From assembly GCF_002090055.1 (NCBI RefSeq), contig NZ_BBRH01000016.1:1-64000 (forward strand): 64,000 nt of DNA, written 5' to 3'. The notes under the pieces were generated by a model. That model ran no database searches. It was not told the origin of the DNA and saw only the letters and a list, made by a program, of their open reading frames with translations. Source of the stretch: Demequina sp. NBRC 110051. Its GTDB lineage: Bacteria; Actinomycetota; Actinomycetes; Actinomycetales; Demequinaceae. Positions 38,768 through 49,900 of the stretch are shown piece by piece; position 1 is the stretch's first letter; every line of letters begins with the position of its first letter. The translations under genes were made by a program, and so were the position numbers.

Positions 38768-41119
38768 ATGTCCACCACGGCATCGGCCGTCTCGATTCCC
38801 GCCGTCCCTGACGCCGTCACGCTCCCGATCGAGGGCATGACGTGTTCAAGTTGCGCGGCGACCATCCAGGGTGGCCTGTCAAAGCTGCCGGGAGTCGAGG
38901 ACGCGGTCGTGAACTACGCGACGCGCCGCGCGACGGTGCGACCCGATGGCTCGGTTCCGGCCGACGCGCTGCGCGAGGCGATGTCCTCGACGGTGACGGG
39001 GCTCGGGTACGCGGTCTCGTCGGCGGCTGACGCCGACGATCTCGCCGACGAGCACGAGGCTCACGTCCGGGCCGACGCGGCCCGGATCGCCGACTACCGC
39101 CGCCGCTTCACCGTGGCCGCGGTGCTCGCGGTGCCCACCATGCTGCTCTCGATGGTGCCCGCGCTGCAGTTTGCGGGCTGGGAGTGGGTCGTGGCGCTGC
39201 TCGCGACGCCCGTGATCTGGTGGTTGGCGCTGCCGTTCCACCGCTCCACATGGGCGGCGGCGCGTCATGGCGCGACCACGATGGACACGCTCGTGACGCT
39301 CGGCACCATGGCCGCGTGGACCTGGTCCACGGTGGTCTTGGTGGGCGGCGCCCTCGGTGGGTTCGAGGGTGGGCACGTGTATTACGAGACGGGCGCGGTC
39401 ATCGTCGCCCTGATCTTGCTGGGCAAGTGGCTCGAGGTGCGCTCGTCGGCGCGGGCGGGCGACGCAATTCGCGCGTTGTCGTCGCGCCAGTCGGCGACGG
39501 CCCGTCTCGAGGACGGCACCGAGATTGCGCGCGATGCGCTCGCGGTCGGGATGCGCTTTGTGGTGCGTCCCGGAGAGACGGTCGCAACCGATGGCCGGGT
39601 CGTCGAGGGCGAGGCGGCGGTCGATGCCTCGCTCGTCACGGGCGAGTCCGTGCCGGTGCGCGCGGCCGTGGGCTCGGAGGTCGTGGGCGGCACCATCGCG
39701 ACCGATGGCGCCCTCACCGTCGAGGCCACGCGCGTGGGCGCCGAGACGATGCTCGCGCAGATCGCGCGCATGGTGGACGAGGCGCAGAGCGGCCGCGCAC
39801 GAGTGCAGCGGCTTGCCGACCGTATCTCTCGGATCTTTGTGCCTGTCGTCATCGGTGTCGCGCTGCTGACGCTCGTGGTGTGGCTCGCGGTCACGGGGGA
39901 CGCGAACGCGGCCTTCACTGCGGCGGTCGCGGTGCTGATCATCAGCTGCCCCTGCGCGCTGGGCCTCGCCACGCCGCTCGCGATCATGGTGGGCACGGGG
40001 CGCGGCGCGCAGCTGGGAGTGCTGGTGCGTGGTCCCGAGGCGCTCGAGGACACCCGCGACGTCACGACCATCGTGCTCGACAAGACGGGAACGGTGACCG
40101 AGGGACGGATGTCGCTCGTGTCGTCGGTGGCGCCGGGGCTCGAGGCGTCCGAGGAGTCGGTGCTGCTCGACGCCGCGGCGGCCGTGGAGGGCCGTTCGGA
40201 GCACCCGATCGCGCAGGCGATTCACGCGGCGCGTGCGTCTGCCGCGGCAGCCTCGCAGCGCGAGTTGCCGCGCGTGAAGGGCTTCCGTTCGGTCGCGGGC
40301 CAGGGCGTGGTGGCGACGGTGCAGGGTGCGGGTTGTGCTGACTCAGCAGCCGCGCACGGCGCCGGTGCCGCTGGCTCGGCGGCCGCTGGCAACGCCGAGG
40401 TCTGGGTCGGCTCCCGCCGGCTCTTCGGCTCGGTGCCGGCCGAGGTGGAGGCGCTCGCGGCCGCCGCCGAGGACCGCGGTGAGACCGCGGTCTTTGCTGG
40501 CCGGCCGGTCGTCGGGGCCGCGCCGGGCGATGCCGAGCTGCCCGTGGCCGAGGCTGTCATCTCGGTGGCGGACACGATCAAGGCGACCAGCGCATCGGCC
40601 ATCCAGTCCTTCCGGGACCTGGGCCTCGAGGTGGTGCTGCTCACGGGCGACAACGCCCGCGCGGCTCGCGCGGTGGCCGCGGAGGTCGGGATCGACCGCG
40701 TCATCGCCGAGGTGCTGCCGGGGGACAAGGCGGACACGATTCGCTCCCTGCAGGCCGACGGGGCGCGGGTCGCGATGGTGGGCGACGGCGTGAACGATGC
40801 GCCGGCGCTCGCGCAGGCCGACCTCGGCATCGCGGTCGGGACCGGCGCGGACGTCGCCAGGGAGGCCTCGGACCTCACCATCGTCTCGGGTGACCTCAGG
40901 GCGGCGGCCGATGCGATCGCCCTGTCCCGTCGCACGCTCGCCACGATCAGGGGCAACCTGTTCTGGGCGTTCGCGTACAACACGGCGGCCATTCCGCTCG
41001 CGGCGCTGGGGATCTTGGACCCGATGATCGCGGCGGCCGCCATGGGCGGGTCGTCCCTGTTCGTGGTGGGCAACTCGCTGAGGCTGCGGTCGTTCGCGGG
41101 CTACCGGCAGCGGGGGTAG
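38768..41119 (+). CDS. copA: Copper-exporting P-type ATPase (783 aa)
   Basis: P1B-type ATPase exporting Cu(I). One N-terminal HMA domain (GMTCSSCA, C26 and C29), eight membrane helices with the transport site [18 protein letters not shown], actuator loop LVTGESVPV, phosphorylation site [12 protein letters not shown] locus GRSEHPIA and hinge [20 protein letters not shown]. The conserved YN and MGGSSLFVV of helices 7-8 are present, supporting Cu(I). The leader [11 protein letters not shown] has an exact 14-mer 8 bases into the gene. Confidence 0.96.
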   Translation: MSTTASAVSIPAVPDAVTLPIEGMTCSSCAATIQGGLSKLPGVEDAVVNYATRRATVRPDGSVPADALREAMSSTVTGLGYAVSSAADADDLADEHEAHVRADAARIADYRRRFTVAAVLAVPTMLLSMVPALQFAGWEWVVALLATPVIWWLALPFHRSTWAAARHGATTMDTLVTLGTMAAWTWSTVVLVGGALGGFEGGHVYYETGAVIVALILLGKWLEVRSSARAGDAIRALSSRQSATARLEDGTEIARDALAVGMRFVVRPGETVATDGRVVEGEAAVDASLVTGESVPVRAAVGSEVVGGTIATDGALTVEATRVGAETMLAQIARMVDEAQSGRARVQRLADRISRIFVPVVIGVALLTLVVWLAVTGDANAAFTAAVAVLIISCPCALGLATPLAIMVGTGRGAQLGVLVRGPEALEDTRDVTTIVLDKTGTVTEGRMSLVSSVAPGLEASEESVLLDAAAAVEGRSEHPIAQAIHAARASAAAASQRELPRVKGFRSVAGQGVVATVQGAGCADSAAAHGAGAAGSAAAGNAEVWVGSRRLFGSVPAEVEALAAAAEDRGETAVFAGRPVVGAAPGDAELPVAEAVISVADTIKATSASAIQSFRDLGLEVVLLTGDNARAARAVAAEVGIDRVIAEVLPGDKADTIRSLQADGARVAMVGDGVNDAPALAQADLGIAVGTGADVAREASDLTIVSGDLRAAADAIALSRRTLATIRGNLFWAFAYNTAAIPLAALGILDPMIAAAAMGGSSLFVVGNSLRLRSFAGYRQRG
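38775..38788 (-). repeat. Dispersed 14-mer, exact copy 12
   Basis: CCACGGCATCGGCC at codons 3-7 of copA, read as TTASA in the leader before the HMA domain. Confidence 0.8.
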
Positions 41120-41125
41120 TCGCGG

Positions 41126-42703
41126 CTAGGACTTGTCGCGACCGGTGGGTTCGTCGCGCTGGTCGCGGTCGTCGACGCGCCGCAGGGTGAGGGTCTCGGT
41201 GACGGGAGCCGCGTCCTCGGCGGCGTTGTCGACTGCGGCCTCGCCCGTGTCGCCGGCACCGGGACTCACGCCGTCTCCGGCAGCACTGTGCGGACCGAAG
41301 CCGTCCGCGCTGCGACGCCGCACGATCCTGATCGCCCCGGTGGTGACCTTCTCAGTCGCGCCGGTGGCGGCGGTGCGCACCACCCGGCGTGCGCCCTCGG
41401 TCTCGATGCGGTCGCGGGTGGACTCGGCCCACCGCTGGACGCGGAGCCTGCGCGACGAGACCGGCGGCTGCTCCGTGAGGCCGGGGCCGTTGACGACCCC
41501 GGCGGCGTCGTAGATGGCGCGCAGGTCGGTCTGGATCAGCCGGACGTCTGCCGACAGCTCGAGGGTGCGAGGCGAGCCCCACCCGTCCTCGTGGGTGGCG
41601 GTCAGCAGCGCGAGCTGGGCTCCCTGAAGGTACTTGAGCGTCCGCACGGCGGGCTTGCCGGCGCGCTTGGCCGCCTCGCGGCGCACCTCTTGGCGGATGC
41701 GGCGGGTGGCGAGCAGGCGGAAGTCGGCGGGGCTCACCAGGTCGTCCGGGACCACGTCGGCGGCGAGCCCCGCAAAGGTGCGACGCTCGCGCAGGTGGGC
41801 CCAGCGCAGCACCCACAGGAACAGCAGGAGCACCGGTACGCCCTTGACGATGGAGCTGACGAAGGCGTTGGCGTTCACGATCGGGGTATTGAAGAAGCCG
41901 TGCACCGTGACCGCGAGGGCAAGGGTGCCGACCAGGACACCCCAGCGGCGCCACGGCCCGGCGGAAGCGTTGAAGAAGTACCCCACGCCCGCTCCGGCCA
42001 TGCCGGAGAATGTGGGGTGGTTCCACAGTCCGCCGATGACGCCGCGCAGCAGGAGCATGGCCCACACGGTGGCGGCGGTGCCGTCGGAACTGAGGATCGC
42101 GGAGTACATGAAGCTCTCGGAGACCTGGAAGCCCAGGCCCACGACGGCGCCGTAGAACAAGCCGTCGGCGGCGGAGCGCAGGCGGGCTCCGGGGATCAAG
42201 GCAAGGGCGACGATGCCGAGCCACTTGAGGGGCTCCTCAACCAAGGGTGCCGCGAACGACGAGACCCAGGCCTCGTCGATCGGCAGGGCAGCGGCGACCA
42301 CGTCGTGCATGGCGGGTGCGGCGATCGAGGCGAGCCCGGGGGCGGCGAAGGCGCCCCATGCGAGGGCGCCCAGGACAGTGAGTGGAGAGCGCCGGTCGAA
42401 GAGCTCCATCCGGTACAGGACGAGCATGAAGGCGAGGCCGTACATGAGCCACACCAGGCCCGAGAGGACTCCCGTCGCGGGCTGAATGCGCATGCCGGCG
42501 ATGACGAGCGGCATCCAGGTGACGAGTCCGTAGAGGGTGACGGCGGCGCCGGCCCAGAACACGAGCGACCTCACGTCGACGAAGGTGCGGGTGCGCGGCA
42601 GGGCTCGCGGGATGGCGGCGATCGCGACCGTGGGGGTGGGGTCGGCGGTGGCGAAGCCGGAAGCCGTGGCGGCGTTCGTGGCGTCATCCCTGGCGACGGT
42701 CAT
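41126..42703 (-). CDS. PrsW-family membrane protease-like protein (525 aa)
   Basis: Eight or so membrane helices after a 40-residue leader. The PrsW signature includes APLVEEPLKWLGIVALAL (Glu pair), YGAVVGLGFQVSESFMYS and WNHPTFSGMAGAG with HGFFNT. PrsW relatives are glutamic-type intramembrane proteases or CAAX-like. After about residue 330 a long soluble, Arg-rich tail follows. The start at 42703 overlaps the stop of the upstream gene (ATGA). Convergent with copA, 6 bp between stops. Confidence 0.85.
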   Translation of the reverse strand: MTVARDDATNAATASGFATADPTPTVAIAAIPRALPRTRTFVDVRSLVFWAGAAVTLYGLVTWMPLVIAGMRIQPATGVLSGLVWLMYGLAFMLVLYRMELFDRRSPLTVLGALAWGAFAAPGLASIAAPAMHDVVAAALPIDEAWVSSFAAPLVEEPLKWLGIVALALIPGARLRSAADGLFYGAVVGLGFQVSESFMYSAILSSDGTAATVWAMLLLRGVIGGLWNHPTFSGMAGAGVGYFFNASAGPWRRWGVLVGTLALAVTVHGFFNTPIVNANAFVSSIVKGVPVLLLFLWVLRWAHLRERRTFAGLAADVVPDDLVSPADFRLLATRRIRQEVRREAAKRAGKPAVRTLKYLQGAQLALLTATHEDGWGSPRTLELSADVRLIQTDLRAIYDAAGVVNGPGLTEQPPVSSRRLRVQRWAESTRDRIETEGARRVVRTAATGATEKVTTGAIRIVRRRSADGFGPHSAAGDGVSPGAGDTGEAAVDNAAEDAAPVTETLTLRRVDDRDQRDEPTGRDKS

Positions 42704-43317
42704 GCGGCCGCCTCGGTGAACCGCATCGACCGCACCATGGCGTCGACGCTGGGCTGCAGCGAGGGCCATACCTGGGCCGATGCCGTCGCTGTCAGCGTCG
42801 ACACCTCCTCGCCGTGCTGGACGGCGCAGGTCATGGCAACGTCGACGACGGTGGCGCCGGTGACACAGAGACCAGAGTCACCCGCGTCGGTGGTGAGCTC
42901 GATGGGGTCGGAAGCGACCCACGAGGCTTCGACATCTGCCGTCAGGTCAGCGACGGCGCGCGCGATGACGTCCTCCGGCGTGCCAGTCGCTGCGATGGGC
43001 TGGGGAGCGGCGATCGACAGTTCGGCACCGGCGTTGGTGAGCAGGAGGCTCGCATCGGTGTGCGACTCCTCGGTCCAGTCGCCGGACAGTGTCACCGTGA
43101 CCTGAGAGGAGCCCTCGACGCCGATCGTGAGTGTCGTGTCGGCGGGTACGGCCACCTCGTCCTCGTCCGGCAACGAGGAAGCAATGAGCGGCAGTCCGAA
43201 CACGAAGAGCGCCGCGACCGCGACGACAAACAGGGCGCCGGGCGCCGAGCTGCGGCCGATGATCCGAATCGACAAGGGCATGCGGGCACCGCTGCCGTGG
43301 GGCGCGGGGTCGCTCAT
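42700..43317 (-). CDS. Membrane-anchored protein of unknown function (205 aa)
   Basis: One transmembrane helix near residue 28 (ALFVVAVAALFVFGLPLIASS), then an extracellular beta-rich domain with two Cys (GLCVTGATVVDVAMTC). It is translationally coupled to the PrsW-type gene, so it may be a partner or substrate. The start at 43317 is supported by TACGTT (43325-43330, minus strand) 7 nt upstream. A one-mismatch 14-mer lies at 42775-42788 (TATASAQ). No family recognised. Confidence 0.7.
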   Translation of the reverse strand: MSDPAPHGSGARMPLSIRIIGRSSAPGALFVVAVAALFVFGLPLIASSLPDEDEVAVPADTTLTIGVEGSSQVTVTLSGDWTEESHTDASLLLTNAGAELSIAAPQPIAATGTPEDVIARAVADLTADVEASWVASDPIELTTDAGDSGLCVTGATVVDVAMTCAVQHGEEVSTLTATASAQVWPSLQPSVDAMVRSMRFTEAAA

Positions 43318-43457
43318 GGCTCGGAACGTAGCACGCGCAGGCACGGTTCGATTGCCCCGCGCCGGGCGGCCGCGCTGCCGGTCGCATCCGCCACAGCAGT
43401 CGCGCGCCCGTCACGAGCGCGCTGTGCCTTCGCCGTATGCGGCGCGCGCTGCCTGCC

Positions 43458-43471
43458 CTGCCCCGGGGCAG
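43458..43471 (-). terminator. Palindrome after the HNH gene
   Basis: CTGCCCCGGGGCAG, 17 bp past the HNH stop on the minus strand, can form a GC-rich hairpin. The remaining part of the 170-bp gap shows nothing I can name. Confidence 0.4.
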
Positions 43472-43487
43472 AGTTCTCCCTCGAACG

Positions 43488-44873
43488 CTAGGTGGCGGGT
43501 TCGAGTTCGTAGTGGGCTTTGCCGCCGATGCGGGGTGTGCGGTCGGGGTCGATGGAGGCCGGTGGGATGAACCACACTTGGGTGCCGCGGATGTCGATGT
43601 CCCAGCCGCCGTGGTGGATGCGATGGTGACAGCTCACACACAGGAGGACACCGTTGGACAGGTCGGTTGGTCCGCCGTGTTTCCACCATCGGATGTGGTG
43701 GGCTTCGCAGTAGCTGGGTGGGGCGTGACACCAGGAGCAGCCGCCGTCACGCTCGACCAGTGCGAGTTTGATTTCGGTGGAGAACAGTCGGTCTTTGCAT
43801 CCCACGTCCAGGGGAACACTCTCGCCGCCCATGATCATGGGTAGGACCTCCATGTCGACGGCCATGCGTCGCAGGGTGCCCACCGAGATAGGTGAATCGA
43901 TACCGTCCACGGATGCGCAGCCCACACCGGTCTCGACGGCGTCGATGTTGGCGCGCAGCACGATGGTGGTGGTCACACCGGTGGGCACTTCCGTGCAGCC
44001 CAAACTGTGCCGTGCGGCAGCCGAGAGGGCGTCGGCGTGGATTTGGCCGGGGGTGCGGTCGTCGTCGGTGAAGTCCATCCCGATCTTGCCCTTCTTCTGG
44101 GCGTTGTCACGTCGGGTCCGCATCACTTGCTTTACCGCGCCTTTGAGCAGCGTCACAATCGGTGCGGCGGTGGACACGTCCAGGCGGGCATGAATGCCGA
44201 CTGAGCCGTCGGCTTCGTCCTTGATCTGCACGTACCGGTTCTCGAACGCGACACGGTCACGCTCTTCCACATCCTTGGGTCGATGCCACGCTTCCTCGGC
44301 CAGCAGCATGCGACGAATGTCTCGCAGACTCAGGCTGCACGCCTTCGACACGATCTTCTGCTCCACCGCGACGATCTTGTCGGGTGCGACCTGCTCGATA
44401 CGTTCCAAGGCGCGGGTAATCACCGCGGCGGCCTCCATCGACAGCGCCCCCGACATTACGGCTTCAGCGAGCACAGGGAAATGCGGTGCCGCAGGCGTGG
44501 TCGCGCCAGGACCATCCGCACCCGCATCCACACCCGACTCACCGGCCTCCGCGTGGCGTGGCCGTGTCGCATCGGCGACGGCCAAAATCCTCTGCGCTTC
44601 AGCCTCGGAGCCACCCAGAGCATCGGCCAACATCTGGCCAGGCGACGCGAACCCGTGTTTGCGGGCCACGCCTTGGAGACCCTCGGCAGGATCCGAACGC
44701 CGCGCCAACTCCCCCGCCACCTCGCCCAGCGCCACTTCCGTCATGCGACGCACCTGCACCAGGGCGCTTTGGAGTTCGACCAGCCGGTTCGCGGGCGTCG
44801 AACCCAAATCGTCGCCCTCGAACGAGCGCGCGACAGCGACAGTACGGTCGAGCTCGGCAGTCGAGAAGTTCAT
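43488..44873 (-). CDS. HNH endonuclease with DUF222 (13E12-type) (461 aa)
   Basis: The N-terminal helical DUF222 region (LDRTVAVARSFEGDDLGSTP to about residue 320) precedes an HNH nuclease: RDGGCSWCHAPPSYCEAHHI with zinc Cys, HIRWWKHGGPTDLSNGVLLC and SCHHRIHHGGW. Such proteins are multiplied in actinobacterial genomes and behave like selfish or mobile DNA. The wording of codons seems less strictly GC-rich at third positions than in neighbours, and it holds no exact 14-mer, in line with recent entry. The target is unknown. Confidence 0.85.
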   Translation of the reverse strand: MNFSTAELDRTVAVARSFEGDDLGSTPANRLVELQSALVQVRRMTEVALGEVAGELARRSDPAEGLQGVARKHGFASPGQMLADALGGSEAEAQRILAVADATRPRHAEAGESGVDAGADGPGATTPAAPHFPVLAEAVMSGALSMEAAAVITRALERIEQVAPDKIVAVEQKIVSKACSLSLRDIRRMLLAEEAWHRPKDVEERDRVAFENRYVQIKDEADGSVGIHARLDVSTAAPIVTLLKGAVKQVMRTRRDNAQKKGKIGMDFTDDDRTPGQIHADALSAAARHSLGCTEVPTGVTTTIVLRANIDAVETGVGCASVDGIDSPISVGTLRRMAVDMEVLPMIMGGESVPLDVGCKDRLFSTEIKLALVERDGGCSWCHAPPSYCEAHHIRWWKHGGPTDLSNGVLLCVSCHHRIHHGGWDIDIRGTQVWFIPPASIDPDRTPRIGGKAHYELEPAT

Positions 44874-45016
44874 GACACCAGTCTCCCGCGCACCACCGAC
44901 ATCCCTGCTAGATGCCCGAAATCTGTGGAAAACTTACCCCGCGCCAGGACCTGGGGACGACGCAAATGACGCGGCGCGTTCACTGCTCGCGCCCACCCGA
45001 GGTGCCGCCGAGGGCG

Positions 45017-45586
45017 TCACGGGTAGTAGTGGCCCCAGAACCTCGTATCGGGCAAATCCAGCCAGTCGGGGAAGACGGCGCGGATGCCCGCCGTCATGGA
45101 GAGCAGGGCGAGCCCTGACAGTTGCGGCGCATCCACCCACGCGAGGTCCGCTTCGCCCGGCAGGGGCTCACCGAGTTCGCCAACCCAGGACCACTCCTGT
45201 CCCCAGGCGAAGGGAACGAAGTTCCGTGTGACGGCACGGTCACGGACCTCAATGAATCGCATCTGCAGATTGACGTTCCAGAACATGCTCTCCAGTCGAT
45301 GGCCGTCTGCCATCTTGAATGCCGTGGCGGGTGTGATGCCCTGGTATCCGTTGTCTTCCCAGACAAAGGTCCAGTCGTCGACCGTGCCCGTGGCAAACCA
45401 GCCTCGGGGATCGAATCTGCGCGAGCCGTGATCGTCTCGTAGCCAGTTGCTGGCTGAATCCTGGTCTGCGAACTCTCGCAGGTCGGATCCCGCGATCGCT
45501 GCCGTGACCCGCGCGGGAGAGTTTCGCGTCACCGAGACACACAGGGCGTCCCACGTTGCCACCCAAGACTGCGCGTCGACCGGCAT
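45017..45586 (-). CDS. Unrecognised protein, possibly DUF6461-like (189 aa)
   Basis: The ATG at 45586 is used because the earlier frame is only the shadow of metZ. The protein is Trp-rich and acidic: MPVDAQSWVATWDALCVSVT, DDWTFVWEDNGYQGITP, MFWNVNLQMRFIEVRD and PDTRFWGHYYP. This layout resembles small actinobacterial proteins of unknown function (DUF6461-like); I am not certain. The start codon lies inside GGCCGATGCCGG, a partial 14-mer. Confidence 0.6.
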   Translation of the reverse strand: MPVDAQSWVATWDALCVSVTRNSPARVTAAIAGSDLREFADQDSASNWLRDDHGSRRFDPRGWFATGTVDDWTFVWEDNGYQGITPATAFKMADGHRLESMFWNVNLQMRFIEVRDRAVTRNFVPFAWGQEWSWVGELGEPLPGEADLAWVDAPQLSGLALLSMTAGIRAVFPDWLDLPDTRFWGHYYP

Positions 45587-45596
45587 CGGCCCCCAC

Positions 45597-46808
45597 CTAC
45601 ACGAGCGCGAGCGCCCGATCCAGGTCCGCCCGCAGGTCCTCCACCGACTCGAGCCCGATCGACAATCGCACGGTCGTCTCGTAGATGTCCACGGCCGCGC
45701 GCTCCTCGACCGACAGTTTGTTGTGCGTGGTGGTCGCGGGGTGTGTGGAGATCGACTTCGCGTCGCCCAGGTTGTTGGAGATCGTGAACAGTTGCAGTCC
45801 GTTTTGGAACCGGAAAGCCGCCTCCTGAGCGGCCGCAGAGGCCCGGTCCACACCCTCGCCCACGAACAGGTCCACCGTCACCAGCGTGCCACCGAGCGTC
45901 ATCTGGCGAACAGCCCGCTCGTGGTGCGGGTGCGAGGGCAGCAGCGGGTAGCGCAGCGACGCAATCTTCGGGTGGTACTCGAGCCACGACGCGAGTTCCA
46001 ATGCAGACGCCGCCTGCGCCCGCACGCGCACGCCCATGGTCTCCAGACCCTTCAGCAGCACCCAGGCATTGAACGGCGAGATGGTCGCGCCCATGTTGCG
46101 GATCATCAGCTTGACCGGGCCGTCGATGTACTCAGCCGCGCCAAGGATCGCCCCACCCAAAACTCGACCCTGTCCATCGATGTGCTTGGTTGCGGAGTAG
46201 ATCACCGCATCGGCCCCCAACTCGAGGGGCTTCTGGCCCAGCGGCGTCGCGAACACGTTGTCGACCAGCAGCATGGCGCCCGCGGCGTGCGCGGCCTCGG
46301 CGATGAACGGAATGTCCAGCACGTCCTGCATGGGGTTGGTGGGCGACTCGATGAACACGGCCTTCGCGGGCGTCGCCAAGGCTTCGGTCCACGCGGAGTT
46401 GTCGTTCCCATCCACGTAGTCGATCTGGATGCCCCACTTCGAGAAGAAGTTGGCAAAGGTCTGCAGCGTCGACCCGAACAGCGCCTTCGACGCCACCAGA
46501 CGGTCTCCCGCCGACAGGATCGACCCGAGAGCCACGAACACCGCGGACATGCCCGTCGAGGTAGCGAAACACCGTTCGGCACCCTCGATGGCCGCGAGCC
46601 GCTCCTCGAAAGCCGTCACGGTGGGGTTCGCGTAGCGCGAGTACATGTAGACGTCGACCTTGCCGGCGAACGCGTCGCGGGCCTGCTCCGCGGACTCGTA
46701 GGCGTATCCCTGCGTGAGGAACATGCCCTCCGACATCTCGTTGGCCTCGGAGCGGTGAATGCCCGTGTGCAGGGCGAGGGTCTCGGGGCTGAGATTCGGG
46801 TTGTCCAT
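45597..46808 (-). CDS. metZ: O-succinylhomoserine sulfhydrylase (403 aa)
   Basis: PLP enzyme making homocysteine from O-succinylhomoserine and sulfide in methionine synthesis. The PLP Lys is in VIYSATKHIDGQGRVLGG; YSRYANPTVTAFEERLAALEG-like N-terminal text, TSTGMSAV, ESPTNP and LLVDNVFATP are typical of the cystathionine synthase/lyase group. HIDGQGRVLGG favours MetZ over CysK-like or MetB enzymes. TAGTCT (46815-46820, minus strand) ends 6 nt before the ATG. A rhodanese gene that often accompanies metZ is 4 kb upstream. Confidence 0.92.
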   Translation of the reverse strand: MDNPNLSPETLALHTGIHRSEANEMSEGMFLTQGYAYESAEQARDAFAGKVDVYMYSRYANPTVTAFEERLAAIEGAERCFATSTGMSAVFVALGSILSAGDRLVASKALFGSTLQTFANFFSKWGIQIDYVDGNDNSAWTEALATPAKAVFIESPTNPMQDVLDIPFIAEAAHAAGAMLLVDNVFATPLGQKPLELGADAVIYSATKHIDGQGRVLGGAILGAAEYIDGPVKLMIRNMGATISPFNAWVLLKGLETMGVRVRAQAASALELASWLEYHPKIASLRYPLLPSHPHHERAVRQMTLGGTLVTVDLFVGEGVDRASAAAQEAAFRFQNGLQLFTISNNLGDAKSISTHPATTTHNKLSVEERAAVDIYETTVRLSIGLESVEDLRADLDRALALV

Positions 46809-46825
46809 GGGTTCAGACTAGCGAC

Positions 46826-46839
46826 GGCCGATGCCGTGG
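46826..46839 (+). repeat. Dispersed 14-mer, exact copy 13 (intergenic)
   Basis: GGCCGATGCCGTGG between metZ and the lamin-tail gene, just upstream of the metZ promoter, followed by TCGCCTTTCGTA (extended consensus). Confidence 0.85.
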
Positions 46840-46871
46840 TCGCCTTTCGTATGCACCGATACAAGCGAAAG

Positions 46872-46901
46872 GGCGGGGACCCCTCACGGGATCCCCGCCC
46901 T
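46872..46901 (-). terminator. Terminator after the lamin-tail protein gene
   Basis: GGGCGGGGA (46872-46880) pairs with TCCCCGCCC (46893-46901), a perfect 9-bp stem with 12-nt loop, 17 bp past the stop (minus strand). Confidence 0.75.
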
Positions 46902-46917
46902 CAGGCGTCGTGAGCGG

Positions 46918-49900
46918 TTAGCTCACGCGGCGACGCGCGCCGAGCACCATCGCGCCGGCGAGAGCCAGGGCGAGCGCGCCCCAGGTCAGCGCCGCGGCAT
47001 CGGCCGGACCCGTTTGGGGCAGCGACGCGGTGCCGTCCGCGGCCACCTGGATGGTGGTCGAGCCGACGATGGTGCCGTCCTCGAGTTGCACCACGATGGT
47101 GTGCTGGCCCGCGGGGAGGGACTCGGGGATGGTGATGTCCACCGAGCCGTCGGCGGCGACCGCGAAGGTGCCGACGAAGGTGGGCTCGGAGTACATCCAC
47201 ACCTCGACCGACGTGACGTCGGCCCCCGCGCATTCGCGGTCGATCACGACCGTGATGGAGTCGCCCACCTCGGCAGAGGCAGGAGCCTCGACGCTGCACT
47301 CGAGGTTCGCGGGACCATCGGTCTCGGCGAGGTCGTCGCCCGAGGGGGCCTGGCCGCCGTTGCCGCCCACGGCGCCGTCGTCGACGATGCCATCTCCGGA
47401 CCCGTCACCCGAGCCGTCGCCGGGAACCGCGGGCTCGCTCGGGTCGACAGGGTCAATAGGGTCCACCACCTCGCCCGCGGGCAGCGTGCCCGAGCGCAGC
47501 GAGAATCCGTCGGTGTCGGCGTCGTCCACATAGAACGTGGCGACCGCACCATCCACGGCGGTCGAGGACGCCGCGATCGCGAAGCCCTCGTTGGCAACGT
47601 TCGCCATGCCGGCAGGACGCTCGTACAGCGCCGTCATCTCCCACGAGCCGTCCACGAGGGCAAAGGTCGCGATGCGGCCGTCGCAGGCCTCGTCGCACAC
47701 CACCCACAGCTGACCGCGCTCGGCATCCCACTGCACGTCGGCCACCAGCGAGAAGCCGGCCGCCTCGGTCGACAGGGTGTCGAGCAGGGTTGCGGAGCCA
47801 TCCGCACCCAGCGCGACGATGTACACCGACGCCGTGCCCTCGACGCCCACCGCGAACGCGTCGAGCGACGGGATCCACGTGATGCCCTCGAGGCCGCCGT
47901 TGGCGGGCAGCGCGGACAGCGCGGGGATGGAGGACAGGTTCCACTCGTCGGTCGCGACGAGCGCGCCCGTGCCGGAGACCTCGTAGCGCAGCACCGACGG
48001 GCGGCTGACCGAACCCGAGGAGTTGTTGCGCTCGGTCGAGACGTAGACCACGCCGGGCTCGCCCTCGCGGACGGTGACGCCCTCGGCGTCGACCACGCCG
48101 GCCTCGCCGGCGGGGTAACCCAGAACGCGTCCGGCCTCGTAACCGGGCGCGAGCGACCAGGTGCCCGCGGCATCGGCCGTCAGCTGGTAGAGCAGCCCAT
48201 CGCCGTTCTGGACGGCCCACAGGGTGTCCGTGGCGGCGTCGTAGTCGATGCCGGACATGTCGCCGGAGAACCAGTCCTCGGCGTCGAGGATCTCGACCTT
48301 GGAGCCGCCGGGCCAGGCCTCGGCGCGGACAAAGCCCTCGTAGTCGTTGAGCTCACCGGGGGTGGCCTGTGCGGTGGTCGCCCAGTCGCCACGGCCATCC
48401 GGGCAGCGGCCCCAGCTGGGCGAGCCGTGCTCGGCCCACTCGTAGGAGTCGATGAGGGTCTCGCCGTCGGCCTCGAAGAGGCGCACGGCGTCGGAGCCGC
48501 CCAGCCCGTAGCCCAGGTCGGTCAGCAGCAGCACGGCGCCGGGGGAGACGATGGTGTCCGCCGGGATCTCGTAGACGTGGTCGTCCTCGGCGTCCTTCAC
48601 GATGAGCCCAGAGGCGTCCACGTTGGTCGCGCCGATATTGATGATCTCGGCGAAGTCCTCCCCGGACGAGTTCACCTCGTTGAGGCGCAGCGGCGTGGAG
48701 CATTCGTTGGGCTCGCCCTTGGTCGAGGCGGTCGCATCCGCCCAGTCGCCGGTGCCGTCGGGGCAGCGGGCCCACGAGACGAGGGCGTGGGAGTCCCAGG
48801 AGGCCTTCGCTGCCAGCTCGCCCGAGCCGTCGTAGAGGCGGAACATGTCGCCGTCTCCCAGACCAAACGAGAATCCCTGGGGATAGGTCGAGGACTCGCC
48901 GTCGATCACGAGCAGGCCACCGGCGGGAACCACCGAACCGGCAGGAACCACGTCGGTGCGCGAGTCGTCGTTGTCCTTGATCGTCCAGCCTGAGATGTCG
49001 ATGTCGGCATCGGTGAGGTTCATGACCTCGACCCAGTCGGTGTCGTCGCCGTTGGACTCGACCTCGTTGATGGCGAGGGCGCCGGAGAACTCGGTGGGCT
49101 CCTCGACGGGAACCTCGACGTCGCCGGAGCAGTCGTTGGCAGCGCCAGGGGTGGCGGCGCCGGTCATGCGGAAGTCGCCGGTGGCGTCGGCGCAGCGGCC
49201 CCACGAGGGGTCGGTGTGCTGGCCTGCCGTCCAGGTGGTGGCGTCGAACGGCGTCGCGGTGTCCGCAATGACACCCTCCACGATCTCGGTGCCGGCCGAG
49301 AAGAGGCGCACGGAGTCGCCCTTGCCCAGTCCGTATCCGAACACGTCGCCCGTGAGGACCAGGTAGCCGCCCGCAGCAATCTCGGTGCCCTCGGGGAGGA
49401 CGTACTCGTGGTCGGCGTCGGCGTCGGACACCACCACTCCGGTGAGGTCCAGCGCGACGTCGGCTGTTGAGGCCAACTCGATCCAGTCCTCGCCACCCAG
49501 CTGCGTGTCGGGGGCGCTGGACTGCACCTCGTTGATCACGACCGAGGTCTCGACCGTGGGGACGGGCGCCTCAGCGGGCGAGTTGCTGGCGCCGGGGGTC
49601 GCGTCCTGCGTTGACGCGAACTCACCCGTGCCGTCAGGGAGACGGCCCCATGAGGCGCCGAAGGCGTTCGTGTGCTCGTCCGCGGCCCAGGTGGTCGAGT
49701 CAAACGGTGTTGCAGAGGCAAAAATTCCGCCCTCGACGACCCCGGTACCCGCGGCGAAGAGTCGCACTGAGTCGCCCTTGCCAAGGCCGAAGCCGAAGCT
49801 GTCCAGCAGCAGGTAACCGCCCGCGGCAATCTCGGTGCCCTCGGGCAGGACGTAGGCGTGGTCGGCATCGGCGTCGGACACGATGACGCCCCGGGCGTCG

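Noticed and set aside
41288-43105. 605-codon open frame on the + strand
   Set aside because: Shadow of the PrsW-type gene and its neighbour; no family motif and biased composition.
44934-44942. TGTGGAAAA, reverse complement TTTTCCACA, resembling a DnaA box
   Set aside because: Single near-match without a cluster, AT-rich region or dnaA/dnaN genes; not an origin.
46809-46871. Possible SAM riboswitch upstream of metZ
   Set aside because: Only about 60 bp lie between metZ and the terminator of the next gene, and a -10 hexamer 6 nt from the ATG leaves no leader.
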